Origin: Siphonodentalium dalli
Lineage: Eukaryota > Mollusca > Scaphopoda > Gadilida > Siphonodentaliidae
Reading direction: 5' to 3'
Length of the DNA: 64,000 nt
Assembly: GCA_032622095.1 (NCBI GenBank)
Contig: CP136069.1
Span: forward strand, 31,934,342 to 31,998,341
Positions within the stretch are counted from its first letter, which is position 1. Every line of letters begins with the position of its first letter. The notes below the pieces were generated by a model that made no database searches, was not told where the DNA came from, and worked only from the letters and a program-made list of their open reading frames with translations. Position numbers and translations under genes: made by a program. Shown here piece after piece: positions 23,759-34,982 of the stretch.

Positions 23759-25533
23759 TTATTACGAATAATAGCGGGGGGGGGTGAAAAAAAATATTCC
23801 GGCACGTATGCCGGAGTGGGTGGGTGATCAAAGCCACCAACAAGCAATTTGTTCCGCAACTAAAAAAAAAAAATCCTGCTTGTTTTTTTAGTGTTTTGGC
23901 AATGAGTTGGGCTTCAAAACCACTTTGAATGAGAGAAATAATGTAATTCTAACTGGTAAACTGACTGCAGGCAGTTATCGTGTTGTATTTTGTTGCAAAT
24001 TTTGAAATCCAAGATGGCCGCTGGCAGCCATGTTTTTTTGGCCGAATGACCTCAAAATGACTCATTCATATTTACATGTCCATGTTAACATCCATGATAA
24101 ATAGTATGCACAGAAATTCATATACAGCTGCCGAAAACGGAAAATAATTTGGCGGTGGGGGTGGGTGGGTACAAAAAATGATCGAAAGGGAAAAAATGCC
24201 ATACGTGCCTGAAATTGTTTTCCGACCCCCACCTGTCTGTAGTCGTAATTTTTTCGGACGGTCCAAAAACCTTTTCGCAGAATTGACGACTACGAGTCCA
24301 TTTGTACGACAATAGTGCTTGCCACTCGCAGTGATTATGGTTCTGCGTGCCGTAATTATTTTGTACTTAGTTATGCTGTTATCGGGTCATAGCTTAGGGC
24401 TTTGTGTTTCGCAAAATTCTCGTGTCGTTAAAAACGACAACGAATAGAAAGAACACAAATTGTAGCGACGTAGTGCCCGATTCGTAATAATTGTCTGTTG
24501 TCGTTCATTATGCGAAATGTGTCTAATATGGAATTTGTCGCGTGTCGCACTAATAACGTTATACATAATGTTACCACCTCAAAATAGCTCTATTGTTTGG
24601 ACTGGGGATCCAAAATAGCGGCAGTGAAATGGCAGGCAAAACATTCTTTCGATTCTGTAATAATATAAATAATAATATAAATATATAAAATAATATACAA
24701 TTATACATGTATATAATATCATTCCATATAAAACTACTTTATTTGCATCTGACAACCACCATACCCTTCCAAAATACTCCCACAAAACCCAAATCATTCC
24801 ATATGAAACTACCTTATTTTGAAACATCTATCGAACCGGCCCACCCTTTGACTTCCGGTTTTTCGTCTGTTTACATTCCGTACGCTACATCTAAAAATAC
24901 TATGGCTTCCAATATTTTTCCAACAAACTAAAATGAATGAAGAGTTTGAAAAAGTTATGTAATTAAATATACACCATTAAATACACCAAAGAGTCTTTAT
25001 TTATCTGGGACTATTTCTTTATGCGGGCAAACAATGCTGTTACGTGAAACATCATCACATGCCTCATAGACGCCGGTGTTAGTTTCACGTCCCACTTGTT
25101 GATTTAAGTATGTGTTACATACTTAAAATCAACAAATGGGACGTGTTATTTATCAATCATGGATCATGTAATAAATATAATATACAACTCGTCCGCATTT
25201 TATAGCGGAATTGACAAAATTCGTCCAGTTAATTTACTGGACTCGTTTTGTAAATTCCGCTATAAACTGGGGACTCGTTGTAGATCCTCTATGCATTTGA
25301 TAGTCAGAAATATATAGATATCCTTCCTGTTACCACTGCTATATTTAAAGATGCATAATCCGATTAAGCGCCCTCTGCTATTTATTTGGATTCGGGGTTA
25401 AACAATATTTGATTCGAGTTGAGGAACCCATCTATCAAAGCTCAGATTTAATAGACATCTATTTTTGAAATCTAAATTTTTTTACCATCAAGTAAAACGT
25501 CGATGAGCTGACGGTCTCGGACCAAATTGAATA

Positions 25534-27946
25534 ACATGTTTTCATCGTGGATTTGTAACTTGAAATCGTTATCTGGTGGAGTTGCCAATTACTAGCTGAT
25601 GTCCGGTGGTTTGCCGGTCGACGAGTTTATCAGCCATTGAAATCACTGTTATATTAGCCGTAAGTGTGCGGATTTCCTCCACCACCGAAACTGGCAATGT
25701 CGTGATATGGCCTTGGTTGCTGAAAGCGACATTAAACTCCAAATCAATCAATCAATCAAAATGGGCGCATAAAATGAGATAGCTTCATGCATATTAAGAA
25801 GCAGCAGCTCACACCAAGTAATTAGTGCCCGATTCATACTAAATTTATCATAAACACATTAAAACAATTCCTCTCTTAAATTGCGAAGTTACCACATGAA
25901 CTTCATAAAATAATATACCAAGTAATATACCAAGTCGTTGAGAATGGCTCCCCGGCATGTTGTTCACATGTTGACAGCACTGTATTATTTGACACTTCGT
26001 CTGACTTCTTACACTGGGAAATTTGCCAGTCAATTGTGCGGGAATTGGCCGTATATAATATGAACCACAACTTAGTAGTGTAATTCGCATGTCCCATCGT
26101 GTTCAGCATTCGGGAAGACGAAAGCTCATTATGCACCTTTCGCACAATGAACGACGAGAGATAATTATTACGAATAATAGCGGGGGGGGGGGGGGGGGGT
26201 GAAAAAAAAATTCCGGCACGTATGCCGGGGTGGGTGGGTGATCAAAGCCACCAACAAGCAATTTTTTCCGCAACTAAAAAAAAAAATTCCTGCTTGTTTT
26301 TTTAGTGTTTTGGCAATGAGTTGGGCTTCAAAACCACTTTGAATGAGAGAAATAATGTAATTCTAACTGGTAAACTGACTGCAGGCAGTTATCGTGTTGT
26401 ATTTTGTTGCAAATTTTGAAATCCAAGATGGCCGCTGGCAGCCATGTTTTTTTGGCCGAATGACCTCAAAATGACTCATTCCTATTTACATGTCCATGTT
26501 AACATCCATGATAAATAGTATGCACAGAAATTCATATACAGCTGCCGAAAACGGAAAATAATTTGGCGGTGGGGGTGGGTGGGTACAAAAAATGATCGAA
26601 AGGGAAAAAATGCCATACGTGCCTGAAATTGTTTTCCGACCCCCCCTGTCTGTGGTCGTAATTTTTTCGGACGGTCCAAAAACCTTTTCGCAGAATTGAC
26701 GACTACGAGTCCATTTGTACGACAATAGTGCTTGCCACTCGCAGTGATTATGGTTCTGCGTGCCGTAATTATTTTGTACTTAGTTATGCTGTTATCGGGT
26801 CATAGCTTAGGGCTTTGTGTTTCGCAAAATTCTCGTGTCGTTAAAAACGACAACGAATAGAAAGAACACAAATTGTAGTGACGTAGTGCCCGATTCGTAA
26901 TAATTGTCTGTTGTCGTTCATTATGCGAAATGTGTCTAATATGGAATTTGTCGCGTGTCGCACTAATAACGTTATACATCATGTTACTACCTCAATATAG
27001 CTCTATTGTTTGGACTGGGGATCCAAAATAGCGGCAGTGAAATGGCAGGCAAAACATTCTTTCGATTCTGTAATAATATAAATAATAATATAAATATATA
27101 AAATAATATACAATTATACATGTATATAATATCATTCCATATAAAACTACTTTATTTGCATCTGACAACCACCATACCCTTCCAAAATACTCCCACAAAA
27201 CCCAAATCATTCCATATGAAACTACCTTATTTTGAAACATCTATCGAACCGGCCCACCCTTTGACTTCCGGTTTTTCGTCTGTTTACATTCCGTACGCTA
27301 CATCTAAAAATACTATGGCTTCCAATATTTTTCCAACAAACTAAAATGAATGAAGAGTTTGAAAAAGTTATGTAATTAAATATACACCATTAAATACACC
27401 AAAGAGTCTTTATTTATCTGGGACTATTTCTTTATGCGGGCAAACAATGCTGTTACGTGAAACATCATCACATGCCTCATAGAAGCCGGTGTTAGTTTCA
27501 CGACCCACTTGTTGATTTAAGTATGTTTTACATACTTAAAATCAACAAATGGGACGTGTTATTTATCAATCATGGATCATGTAATAAATAGAATATACAA
27601 CTCGTCCGCATTTTATAGCGGAATTGACAAAATTCGTCCAGTTAATTTACTGGACTCGTTTTGTAAATTCCGCTATAAACTGGGGACTCGTTGTAGATCC
27701 TCTATGCATTTGATAGTCAGAAATATATAGATATCCTTCCTGTTACCACTGCTATATTTAAAGATGCATAATCCGATTAAGCGCCCTCTGCTATTTATTT
27801 GGATTCGGGGTTAAACAATATTTGATTCGAGTTGAGGAACCCATCTATCAAAGCTCAGATTTAATAGACATCTATTTTTGAAATCTAAATTTTTTTACCA
27901 TCAAGTAAAACGTCGATGAGCTGACGGTCTCGGACCAAATTGAATA
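25534..27946. repeat. Tandem duplication, unit 2 (empty LTR site)
   Basis: This is a near-identical copy of unit 1. The site that in unit 1 holds the LTR element reads straight through here as GATAATTATTACGAATAA at about 26161-26178. It includes poly-G (about 26181-26200) and poly-A tracts whose lengths differ from unit 1. The 3' end lies inside a TTAA MITE (27758-28102). A diverged, inverted relative of the unit is at about 46480-48560. Confidence 0.9.
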
Positions 27947-28102
27947 ACATGTTTTGGGCAATTTTATAGTATAGTTGACAGTGGTTAGCATTATATGTTT
28001 TGGCAATTAATCAATTTTGATATCTGCATGAAGCAGCTTTTCTAAGAATGTTATTGGAATATGATTATATGAAGACCATCGAATCGGATTGAGCACCTTT
28101 AA
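27758..28102. mobile_element. TTAA-flanked MITE (CTCAATCCGAT family)
   Basis: It begins TTAAAGATGCATAATCCGAT and ends TCGGATTGAGCACCTTTAA. A longer relative is at 49828-50315, and a partial one starts at 31128. The right breakpoint of the tandem duplication (27947) falls inside it. Confidence 0.75.
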
Positions 28103-28353
28103 TCTAAAAAGTTCCCCCCACAGTATGACGTCACTACCTATATAATTTTACGACATAATATGATATTAAATATTAATTATTTGTCATATAAATTGATCAA
28201 CACCATGTGAAATTGGCATTGCTATTGTTTATTAGATTCATGGTCGCTGAAGACTGGATCAGACAACACTCTGTAGTGCATGCTTCCATCTGGGGGAGGC
28301 TCCGTGTGGGTGAAACATTAAACTTTATCTACTTCCCAGAAAATGAGGCCTAA

Positions 28354-28446
28354 GCAGAATGAGGTCTCCAGAGGGTGAATTTGGTGATGCTAGCCCACTG
28401 TGCGGGATAGCATCACTAAATTCACCCTATGGGGACCAAATTCTGC
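28354..28446. repeat. H90 hairpin copy
   Basis: GCAGAATGAGG at the left and a decayed ATTCTGC at the right enclose the TTCACCCTATGGGGACC core. The upstream flank CTTCCCAGAAAATGAGGCC is also shared with other copies. Confidence 0.75.
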
Positions 28447-29471
28447 ATATGACAGGCACACTATTTGCAGGTTTGCGGATACTGCTTGGTGATTCCACAC
28501 CGTCACCTTCTGATTGGCTGCTATGATAGTTCTATCAGACTTATCGCAAGTTGTGATTGGCTGATATCGACCTATTTGTTTTTAAAGTAAAGAAATTCCA
28601 TGGTATATGTTTCAGCAGGACTTTATATTATAGGACTTTATAATATAGGACTTTATAACCCCCAAATTTAAGTGGTTAAACGTGCCCAAAATACAGAAGA
28701 GAATTCATGAGAAAAAAAATGCAATTTCATGTTTATATTATATTACTGACATTCACTGAAATTTAGATTTCTACATTCATATCAAAGAAATAGTATCTCG
28801 GAATCTCATTCAAATGTAAGGATGTTAAATTGTTTTGCTACCAGGCCCAAACGTGGATCGCACTGATGTGCCCAAACATGGATCGCCCTGGGCCCTATAC
28901 TAAATAACACAATTATTGTAATCACAAGCTTCTGTGGAGCACACAAAGTGTGTCGATTACCATAGACCTCCAGTCCTCCACTCTTATTCTAACAATGAAA
29001 AGGCGACTTCTTGTAATGCCGCGTTCACATGCATGGTGACCAATACAATAATAGGTTTTCCACATGTGACTTGATTGAGCAATGAAAAAAAATGATTCCT
29101 CGGAGACACGCATTGATATGTTATCGCTAGTGCATGGGTGATCCGTGTTCAATTGATTAGTGGTAATCGGTATCATTTAAATAATCGCTCAGTGTGTACA
29201 CCGCAACCGTTCGTGCTTTGTTTTATATTTATATAAGGTAATATCTATAATGTAATATCCTCTGGGTATTTCATTCCATAAATTTCCTCATATTTTTTTA
29301 TAACTTAACTCACACTGGAAAAAATTAGTAATCCTTTATAAAAGGCAAAAGTATTCATTTCAAATCAGCACAATTCATTCCCATAGACCACATTCTGCAT
29401 ATATCACGTTTCACTCAGTGTGAATGCCATTCTGATCAAACCCAATCACACATCGCCCACGAGCACACGGG
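28447..29471. other. No gene recognised
   Basis: AT-rich intergenic sequence. The minus-strand frame at 28922-29176 has no motif. Confidence 0.5.
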
Positions 29472-29652
29472 TATAATATATAGAGGATATCCACACTTTT
29501 TCAGTGGATATGGGTTATATCTCATGAGTGATGACAAAACATTGAATTTCCACGAGTGGCTTTAGCCACGAGTGGAAATTCAAATGTTTTGTCATCACGA
29601 ATGAGATTTAACCCATATCCACTGAAAAAGTGTGGATATTCTGTTTATTATA
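29472..29652. repeat. 180-bp hairpin repeat
   Basis: Almost the whole stretch pairs with itself: GGATATCCACACTTTTTCAG at the left and its complement at the right, around a central GTGGCTTTAGCCAC. It resembles the hairpin at 57535-57690, which also has a CACGAGTGG-rich loop. Confidence 0.8.
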
Positions 29653-30011
29653 TACTTTAGTTACTTGCCTATGGCCCCCAATGAATGTCAATACATCAGA
29701 AATTTCACCAGTGGGATATCACTTATATCTCACTAGTGGGATATCACTTATATCTCACTGCTAAAACCTTATAATTCATGGGCAAGTATATAATAAACAC
29801 TATTACAACACAGTGGTCTATTGAACTTGACGCCTCATGTGTACCTCCCATAACCTTGTGATTACAATTCTTATGGTCCATAGTATAGGGCCCTGATGTG
29901 ACCACATTACACCAATTTATAGGCCTGCTTCTCAGATTATCAAACGTTTTGTTTTTTCTGCATAATCTGGCTTCACTCAAACTTTGAATGTTGTAAAACA
30001 AAAATTGACGG
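29653..30011. other. No gene recognised
   Basis: It contains a short direct repeat (GTGGGATATCACTTATATCTC, twice, near 29711-29757) and otherwise nothing supportable. Confidence 0.5.
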
Positions 30012-30333
30012 GAACGGCTGAATGGTATCAAACGGAGATCGATGAACGGCTGAATGGTATCAAACGGAGATCGATGAACGGCTGAATGGTATCAAACGGA
30101 GATCGATGAACGGCTGAATGGTATCAAACGGAGATCGATGAACGGCTGAATGGTATCACACGGAGATCGATGAACGGCTGAATGGTATCACACGGAGATC
30201 GATGAACGGCTGAATGGTATCACACGGAGATCGATGAACGGCTGAATGGTATCACACGGAGATCGATGAACGGCTGAATGGTATCACACGGAGATCGATG
30301 AACGGCTGAATGGTATCACACGGAGATCGATGA
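30012..30333. repeat. 32-bp tandem repeat, 10 copies
   Basis: The unit contains GAACGGCTGAATGGTATCA and repeats every 32 bp with almost no variation. Copies 1-4 read CAAACGG and copies 5-10 read CACACGG. There are no spacers, so it is a minisatellite and not a CRISPR array. Confidence 0.95.
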
Positions 30334-31127
30334 GAATGATCAAGAAGAGAAACTCAGGTATCAAATCTTCCCACATCCAGTTGTAACGAGCAAACTGATT
30401 GGCTAGTAAGGAAGTAATGCTTTATTCCCAGCCAATTGGTAACTTGGTACATGAGAAAACATATATTATTATCCATCCCTTAACTAACACCATTTCCGAT
30501 TGGGCAAAAGCCACCACGTGATAGTCTTGGAAAAAGTCATATTGGACTCCCGAAAGTCATATTGGACTCCCGACTGTACAATATGACTTTTCATATTGGA
30601 CTCCGTGACGTCACGAATTAACTCTATTGCGATATAAATCGGTGAAATTGTGATGCGCGCGCAACATTGATGGATTTTAGCAGACGTTTCACTTCCGCAT
30701 TGAGTTTTTTCTCACTTCCGTGTTTACTTTTCCAAATCATGCTTTCTGATGATCAATATACGGTACAGGCTTTTATAGAGGATTAAGTGCCGACAAATAC
30801 CAAAAATAACCACAAAAGTTTTATTTCCAAAATTTGGATAAACATACAGATGGATAATAAAAATGTCATAATACAATGTTGTGTACAGTATGAGTTTTTC
30901 TTGTACTCGTCCAGGTTGTGGTGAAAAGTCATATTGGACTCGACACTGGCGTGTCTCGTCCAATATGACTTTTCACCACAACCTGGACTCGTACAAGAAA
31001 AACACATACTGTACACAACATTGTATAATAACTTTATAATACCCTATGTACAAATGAGAACGCTCCGGTCCAATGGCTACAATGCCACATATAAATCACA
31101 ATGTCCTCCGTCACCCGAGACAGCAGG
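30334..31127. repeat. Region of nested hairpins around AGTCATATTGGACTC
   Basis: The phrase AAAGTCATATTGGACTC occurs at least three times near 30535-30600. A long hairpin covers about 30860-31027: TACAATGTTGTGTACAGTATG at the left pairs with its complement at the right. The frames at 30724-31131 on both strands are shadows of the palindrome. Confidence 0.75.
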
Positions 31128-31588
31128 TTAAAGATGCATAATCCAAATTAACGCTCCCAAGTTACTATTTCTTTGGCTTCAGGTGTAAACAATATTTGAT
31201 TCGAGTCAAAGCTCAAACTTATCAGATATCAATTTTTTTTGATTTTTCACCACCTGGAAAATTTGGCAGCCTAGCAACTTTTTGATGAGTTGTCAAACAT
31301 ACTTTCGATACTAAATTGCGTTGAACAAAATGTTGATATATAACACTTTTTAGGCAATTGTATACTATAGTTGACAGTGGTTAGCATTATAATTTGGCAA
31401 TTAATATAATATACTGCCTCACATATATCAGAGAATACATAGGCCTAACAATATTTACCTTCACATTGTAAGTCAGTGCATTCTCTTATATGTGAGGCTC
31501 TCGTTGGGAGACTCACATATATAAGAGAATGCACTGACACAGGATCTTTAATGCTGCACCAGCGCAGCTCCCATCATGAAAGGGTTAA
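31128..31588. repeat. TTAA-associated MITE fragments with hairpin
   Basis: The left part starts TTAAAGATGCATAATCC, related to the element at 27758. The right part has a hairpin on CAGTGCATTCTCTTATAT and ends CATCATGAAAGGGTTAA. It is an overlapping relic of two families. Confidence 0.6.
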
Positions 31589-31804
31589 GTATTCAGTAAA
31601 GAAATGGTTCTCGTGTTTAAACTGCTTATGCAAAGGTAATTCATACACCCTGCCCCCATCCCTATGTTTTACGTAACTATATAAATGATGATTTGAATGC
31701 GATGTAAAAAATCAAGTTTACAGACATATATATGTGGTGACAATTCATTATAGTATGACAACGACCATTCGAAAACAAATTTCCCATCAGTTTGTGTTTC
31801 CCAC

Positions 31805-31895
31805 ATGAATACATAGACATGAGCGTTAATATATAAACATGAGCATTAATACATAAACATGAGCGTTAATACATAAACATGAGCATTAATGAGAT
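31805..31895. repeat. 20-bp tandem repeat, about 4 copies
   Basis: The unit is ACATAAACATGAGCGTTAAT, alternating GCG and GCA forms. Confidence 0.85.
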
Positions 31896-31912
31896 GACAA
31901 TGATGAACAAAT

Positions 31913-32380
31913 TAACCCTTTCCATACGGAATGGATTCTCCCATTCAGTTATAAACGTGTACATTGGAATAGTCTAATATTCATTTGGAGGGGTGTTCAA
32001 GATAAATTACCAGACGGAAAGATAATACAAGTGCTGAAGGAATCATATTCATTGATGGGAACTGTTTAGATAATAATTTTAACAAACAACCTATTTATTG
32101 AACTTATTATCTGGACATTTCCTAAGGGATAACTACTCGTCAATGAGTATTTAGTATAGAAAGGGTTAAATTTATTATCTGAACATTCACTAAGGGATAA
32201 CTACTCGTCAATGAGTATTTAGTACAGGAAGGGTTAAACTTAATAGTAAGTTTAACCCTTTCATGACGGGAGATCTGCTGGTGCAGCATTAAAGATCCTG
32301 TGCCAGTGCATTCTCTTATATATGTGACTCTCCCATTGGGAGTCCTGCATATATAAGAGAACTATCAGGGTTACCCGGCG
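31913..32380. repeat. Composite of TTAACCCTTT-type elements
   Basis: TTAACCCTTTCCATAC starts near 31913, and two mirrored ends (AGAAAGGGTTAA, GGAAGGGTTAA) lie at about 32160 and 32236. The text ending each of them (GATAACTACTCGTCAATGAG) is repeated directly. Next comes TTAACCCTTTCATGACGGGAG at about 32252 and a hairpin on CAGTGCATTCTCTTATATAT. Confidence 0.65.
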
Positions 32381-33065
32381 TTGCCCAGGTTAATGCGATG
32401 TGAAACCGTGTGTGATGTCGATGCATTTTAATAGAGCATTCACATCATGTGACATAGAAATGCAAATTCTTACACGTTACTATACAGATTATGGGGGATG
32501 GAACGTCCCTCATCTGGATTGTCAATGGATAATGTGCGCAAAGTATACAAGTGGATAACGACCATTATCAGAACAATTAATCAATTGGTATACAATAGGA
32601 AGTGTATGCTGTCGATGAATTTGACCAGAGGCTTTACCTCATGTGACATAGAAATTCAAATTATGACAGGTCACTATGCAAACTGCTGTCACCATGAATA
32701 ATTTAAGGAGGATAGATTTCCACACAGGAATACTATTGTTAAGAATTCAAATCATGATTAAAGGATTATAAAGAAATAATTATTCATGAAGTCTGACCAC
32801 ATGTGGTTGGACAACATCTGTTTGGAAGATATCATGTGTATAGATTGAACGATGGCTACAAAATGTCTGTCACCCCCACCAAATATTCAGCAAAACAATA
32901 TGACCACTTGAAATTTGGGGACTAATAGTCACGTGTATCCAATTGATTGGTCAATAATAATTTAAGGACACGTGCCTTAAATTATCAAACTAGACTATAT
33001 ATGGTCTCAAATTAATTTGGATCAGTACGGAACTCTCTCTTCAAAATATTTAAAAATCATTAAAA
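32381..33065. promoter_or_regulatory. Upstream region of the spliced plus-strand gene
   Basis: A TATA-like CTATATATGG lies at about 32994-33003, roughly 60 bp before the start codon. No other feature is supported here. The TATA assignment is inferred from position only. Confidence 0.3.
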
Positions 33066-34982
33066 ATGGCACCAAGTAGGACGCTCAAATGTATTCAGCA
33101 AGGCAGTGAAGCCTATTACCGGATGCATTTCATTTGGGAGTTATATGATGCCTGGGTCCATCTTAACAATGCCAGCAAAGGAAAAACCATGTCTTTCTCT
33201 TTAGATGAATATAAGGATTTGCCCCTCGCTTTTGGCGAGTTATATGATGCCACCTTGAAACTATCAGAACTGGAGACGGAATTCGAGAACAAGGTAAGTC
33301 TAATTATAACCATATCTTTTTGGAGATTTCCTACATCTGTTAGATCTTCTAGGAGGATTCAAAACTATTTTGATATATGTGTATAGTTTATAATGCTTCA
33401 GTTTATTGTTAATATTTCATTGGTCACTATACACTTCCACTTATTTTAATTAATTCACATACACTTGAATAAAACGCTCTTTATTTATACTATATTGGGG
33501 GACACAAAATTATATAACACTGAACACTATGTTCTGTTTCATGCCATGTAAACATCTGTTTATATTTTTCTTAATTAATGGGGATTCATTTGTCTATATT
33601 ACATGTTGTATGTTTATTTGACTTCAATGTAACTATATGGTGCATAATTATAATGCTCACAGAACCGAATATTACTGAGTGCATTTGTTTTTGTTTTTTG
33701 AACCCAATAACAGGCTTTAATGAATATATTTTCACTATGTTCTTCTTATAGGCTGCATGTTCAAGTACAGTGAGTTCAGCGTGTTCAATGGCAGCACAAG
33801 GAATGGATTCAGAACCAAAAAAAAAGAAGAAAAGGTATGTTGTTATTTGTTTGTTTATTTTGTTTTTTCAAATGTGTAACATTAGGATTATTTTTGGATT
33901 TTTTTTGCAATTAATGATATAAGAAGTATCGATAAATTGACTGTAAATAGGTAAGATAGCTTCAAATGCAATTTATGACTGTTGATGGATATTGTTTGAG
34001 CATTAAATTTTATTATTATTATTATTTATTTATTTCAGTTTACAGCGAACAAGAATAAAGTGCCAACTGTAGCTTCTATGGCGAGAAAAGTTGTGTTAGA
34101 AAGTACAGTAAGTATCATTTTATTATACGTTAAGTACACACTATGGAAGTCATTAGAGTAGTAGATTTAATTTTGAAAGTGATAAGATAATTTAAAGTTT
34201 TATCTGAGTATATGATTATATATTATATTATCATTTTGATATATAATTAAAGGCACGTGAGGCCTTAGTTGTCGAAAATATTCATATTTGTTCTAATCAC
34301 CGTAAACAGAAAAACATTAAAACGCATACAGTTTCGTTCATATATACCATGACCATCACGTAAACAGCATGTTATCATAAAGACCTACTATATTTTACCT
34401 AAGCAAGAGCCTGATTATGTTACAGAAGACAGCACAATGCTACTGGCTAATCACACACATATGGCATAAACGCTCTTTATTAATTCCATATCAGGAATTA
34501 ACCAAGAAAGAACGCTCTTTATGTTTGCCATCATAATATAAACAAACACCAGAAAAGTAACTTTTTATGCTTTTGTTTACATAACAATGGTCAAACATTT
34601 GACAATAACATACTGTTTATGCGATATTTCTTATTTGTATACGGACAAAGTCTGTCTACATTTTGATGTTCTTTCTGTTTGTGGCGGTTTTTGACGGGTG
34701 GAAATATTTTCACAGGATACCCACCGCCAAGGCCAACCGTACCTTTAAGTGTGAATATCAGGGATTGTATATTGTCTTAAATCAACACATCTGGATAATA
34801 CAGTTTTTTTAATTAATACATATTATTTATTGAAATCATATTATCATATTCTATCTAGTTAATTATGTTCATGTTCAACTTAAAATGTCTGTCCTACTAT
34901 TTCAGAGAAAGAGAAGAATAGCACAGATTATAGAATCGCCATCATCGGCTTCATCGGCAGAAGAGGACCAAACAAAACGTTG
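33066..34982 (+). CDS. Unrecognised spliced gene, four exons seen, C-terminal end not fixed
   Basis: Proposed exons are 33066-33293 (76 codons, donor AAG|GTAAGT), 33766-33834 (acceptor CAAG, donor AAG|GTATGT), 34039-34107 (acceptor TTTCAG, donor ACA|GTAAGT) and 34906-34982 (acceptor TTTCAG, donor TTG|GTGAGT). The first three end in phase 0, and the joined frame of about 147 codons has no stop. A stronger-looking acceptor at 33751 would shift the frame, so 33766 is preferred. The start has AAAAATGG context. The first exon is folded-looking, with aromatic and acidic residues. The later exons are Lys/Arg-rich and then Ser/Glu-rich, suggesting a nuclear or DNA-binding protein. A segment WVHLNNASKGKTMSFSLDEY faintly resembles a PC4 domain; this is weak. 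A MITE lies in its third intron. The gene converges on the Polinton. Confidence 0.5.
34247..34748. mobile_element. 502-bp TTAA-flanked MITE, inverted copy
   Basis: This is the reverse-complement copy of 9874-10375, with identical length and TTAA at both ends. It is inserted in the intron between the exons ending at 34107 and starting at 34906. Confidence 0.85.

Larger units (their letters stand above)
18465..25533. repeat. Tandem duplication, unit 1 (carries the LTR insertion)
   Basis: Unit 1 is 18465-19099 plus 23759-25533, split by the LTR element. Subtracting the element and one target-site copy leaves 2406 bp, against 2413 bp for unit 2 (25534-27946). By eye the units differ by about 20 substitutions and a few homopolymer indels. 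All three junctions carry ACATGTTT (18465, 25534, 27947). The unit holds no recognisable gene. Frames on both strands, for example 24579-24827 and its copy at 26992-27240, are conserved only because the DNA is duplicated. Confidence 0.9.

Noticed and set aside
24579-27344. Frames with identical copies in both duplication units, suggesting conservation
   Set aside because: Identity comes from the recent DNA duplication; the frames carry no motif and the diverged inverted relative does not keep them.
30012-30333. Regular direct repeats that could suggest a CRISPR array
   Set aside because: Units abut with no unique spacers and the context is eukaryotic; it is a minisatellite.
33116-33313. Minus-strand frame opposite the first exon of the spliced gene
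   Set aside because: No start context or splice sites; the plus strand has a donor, start context and downstream exons.
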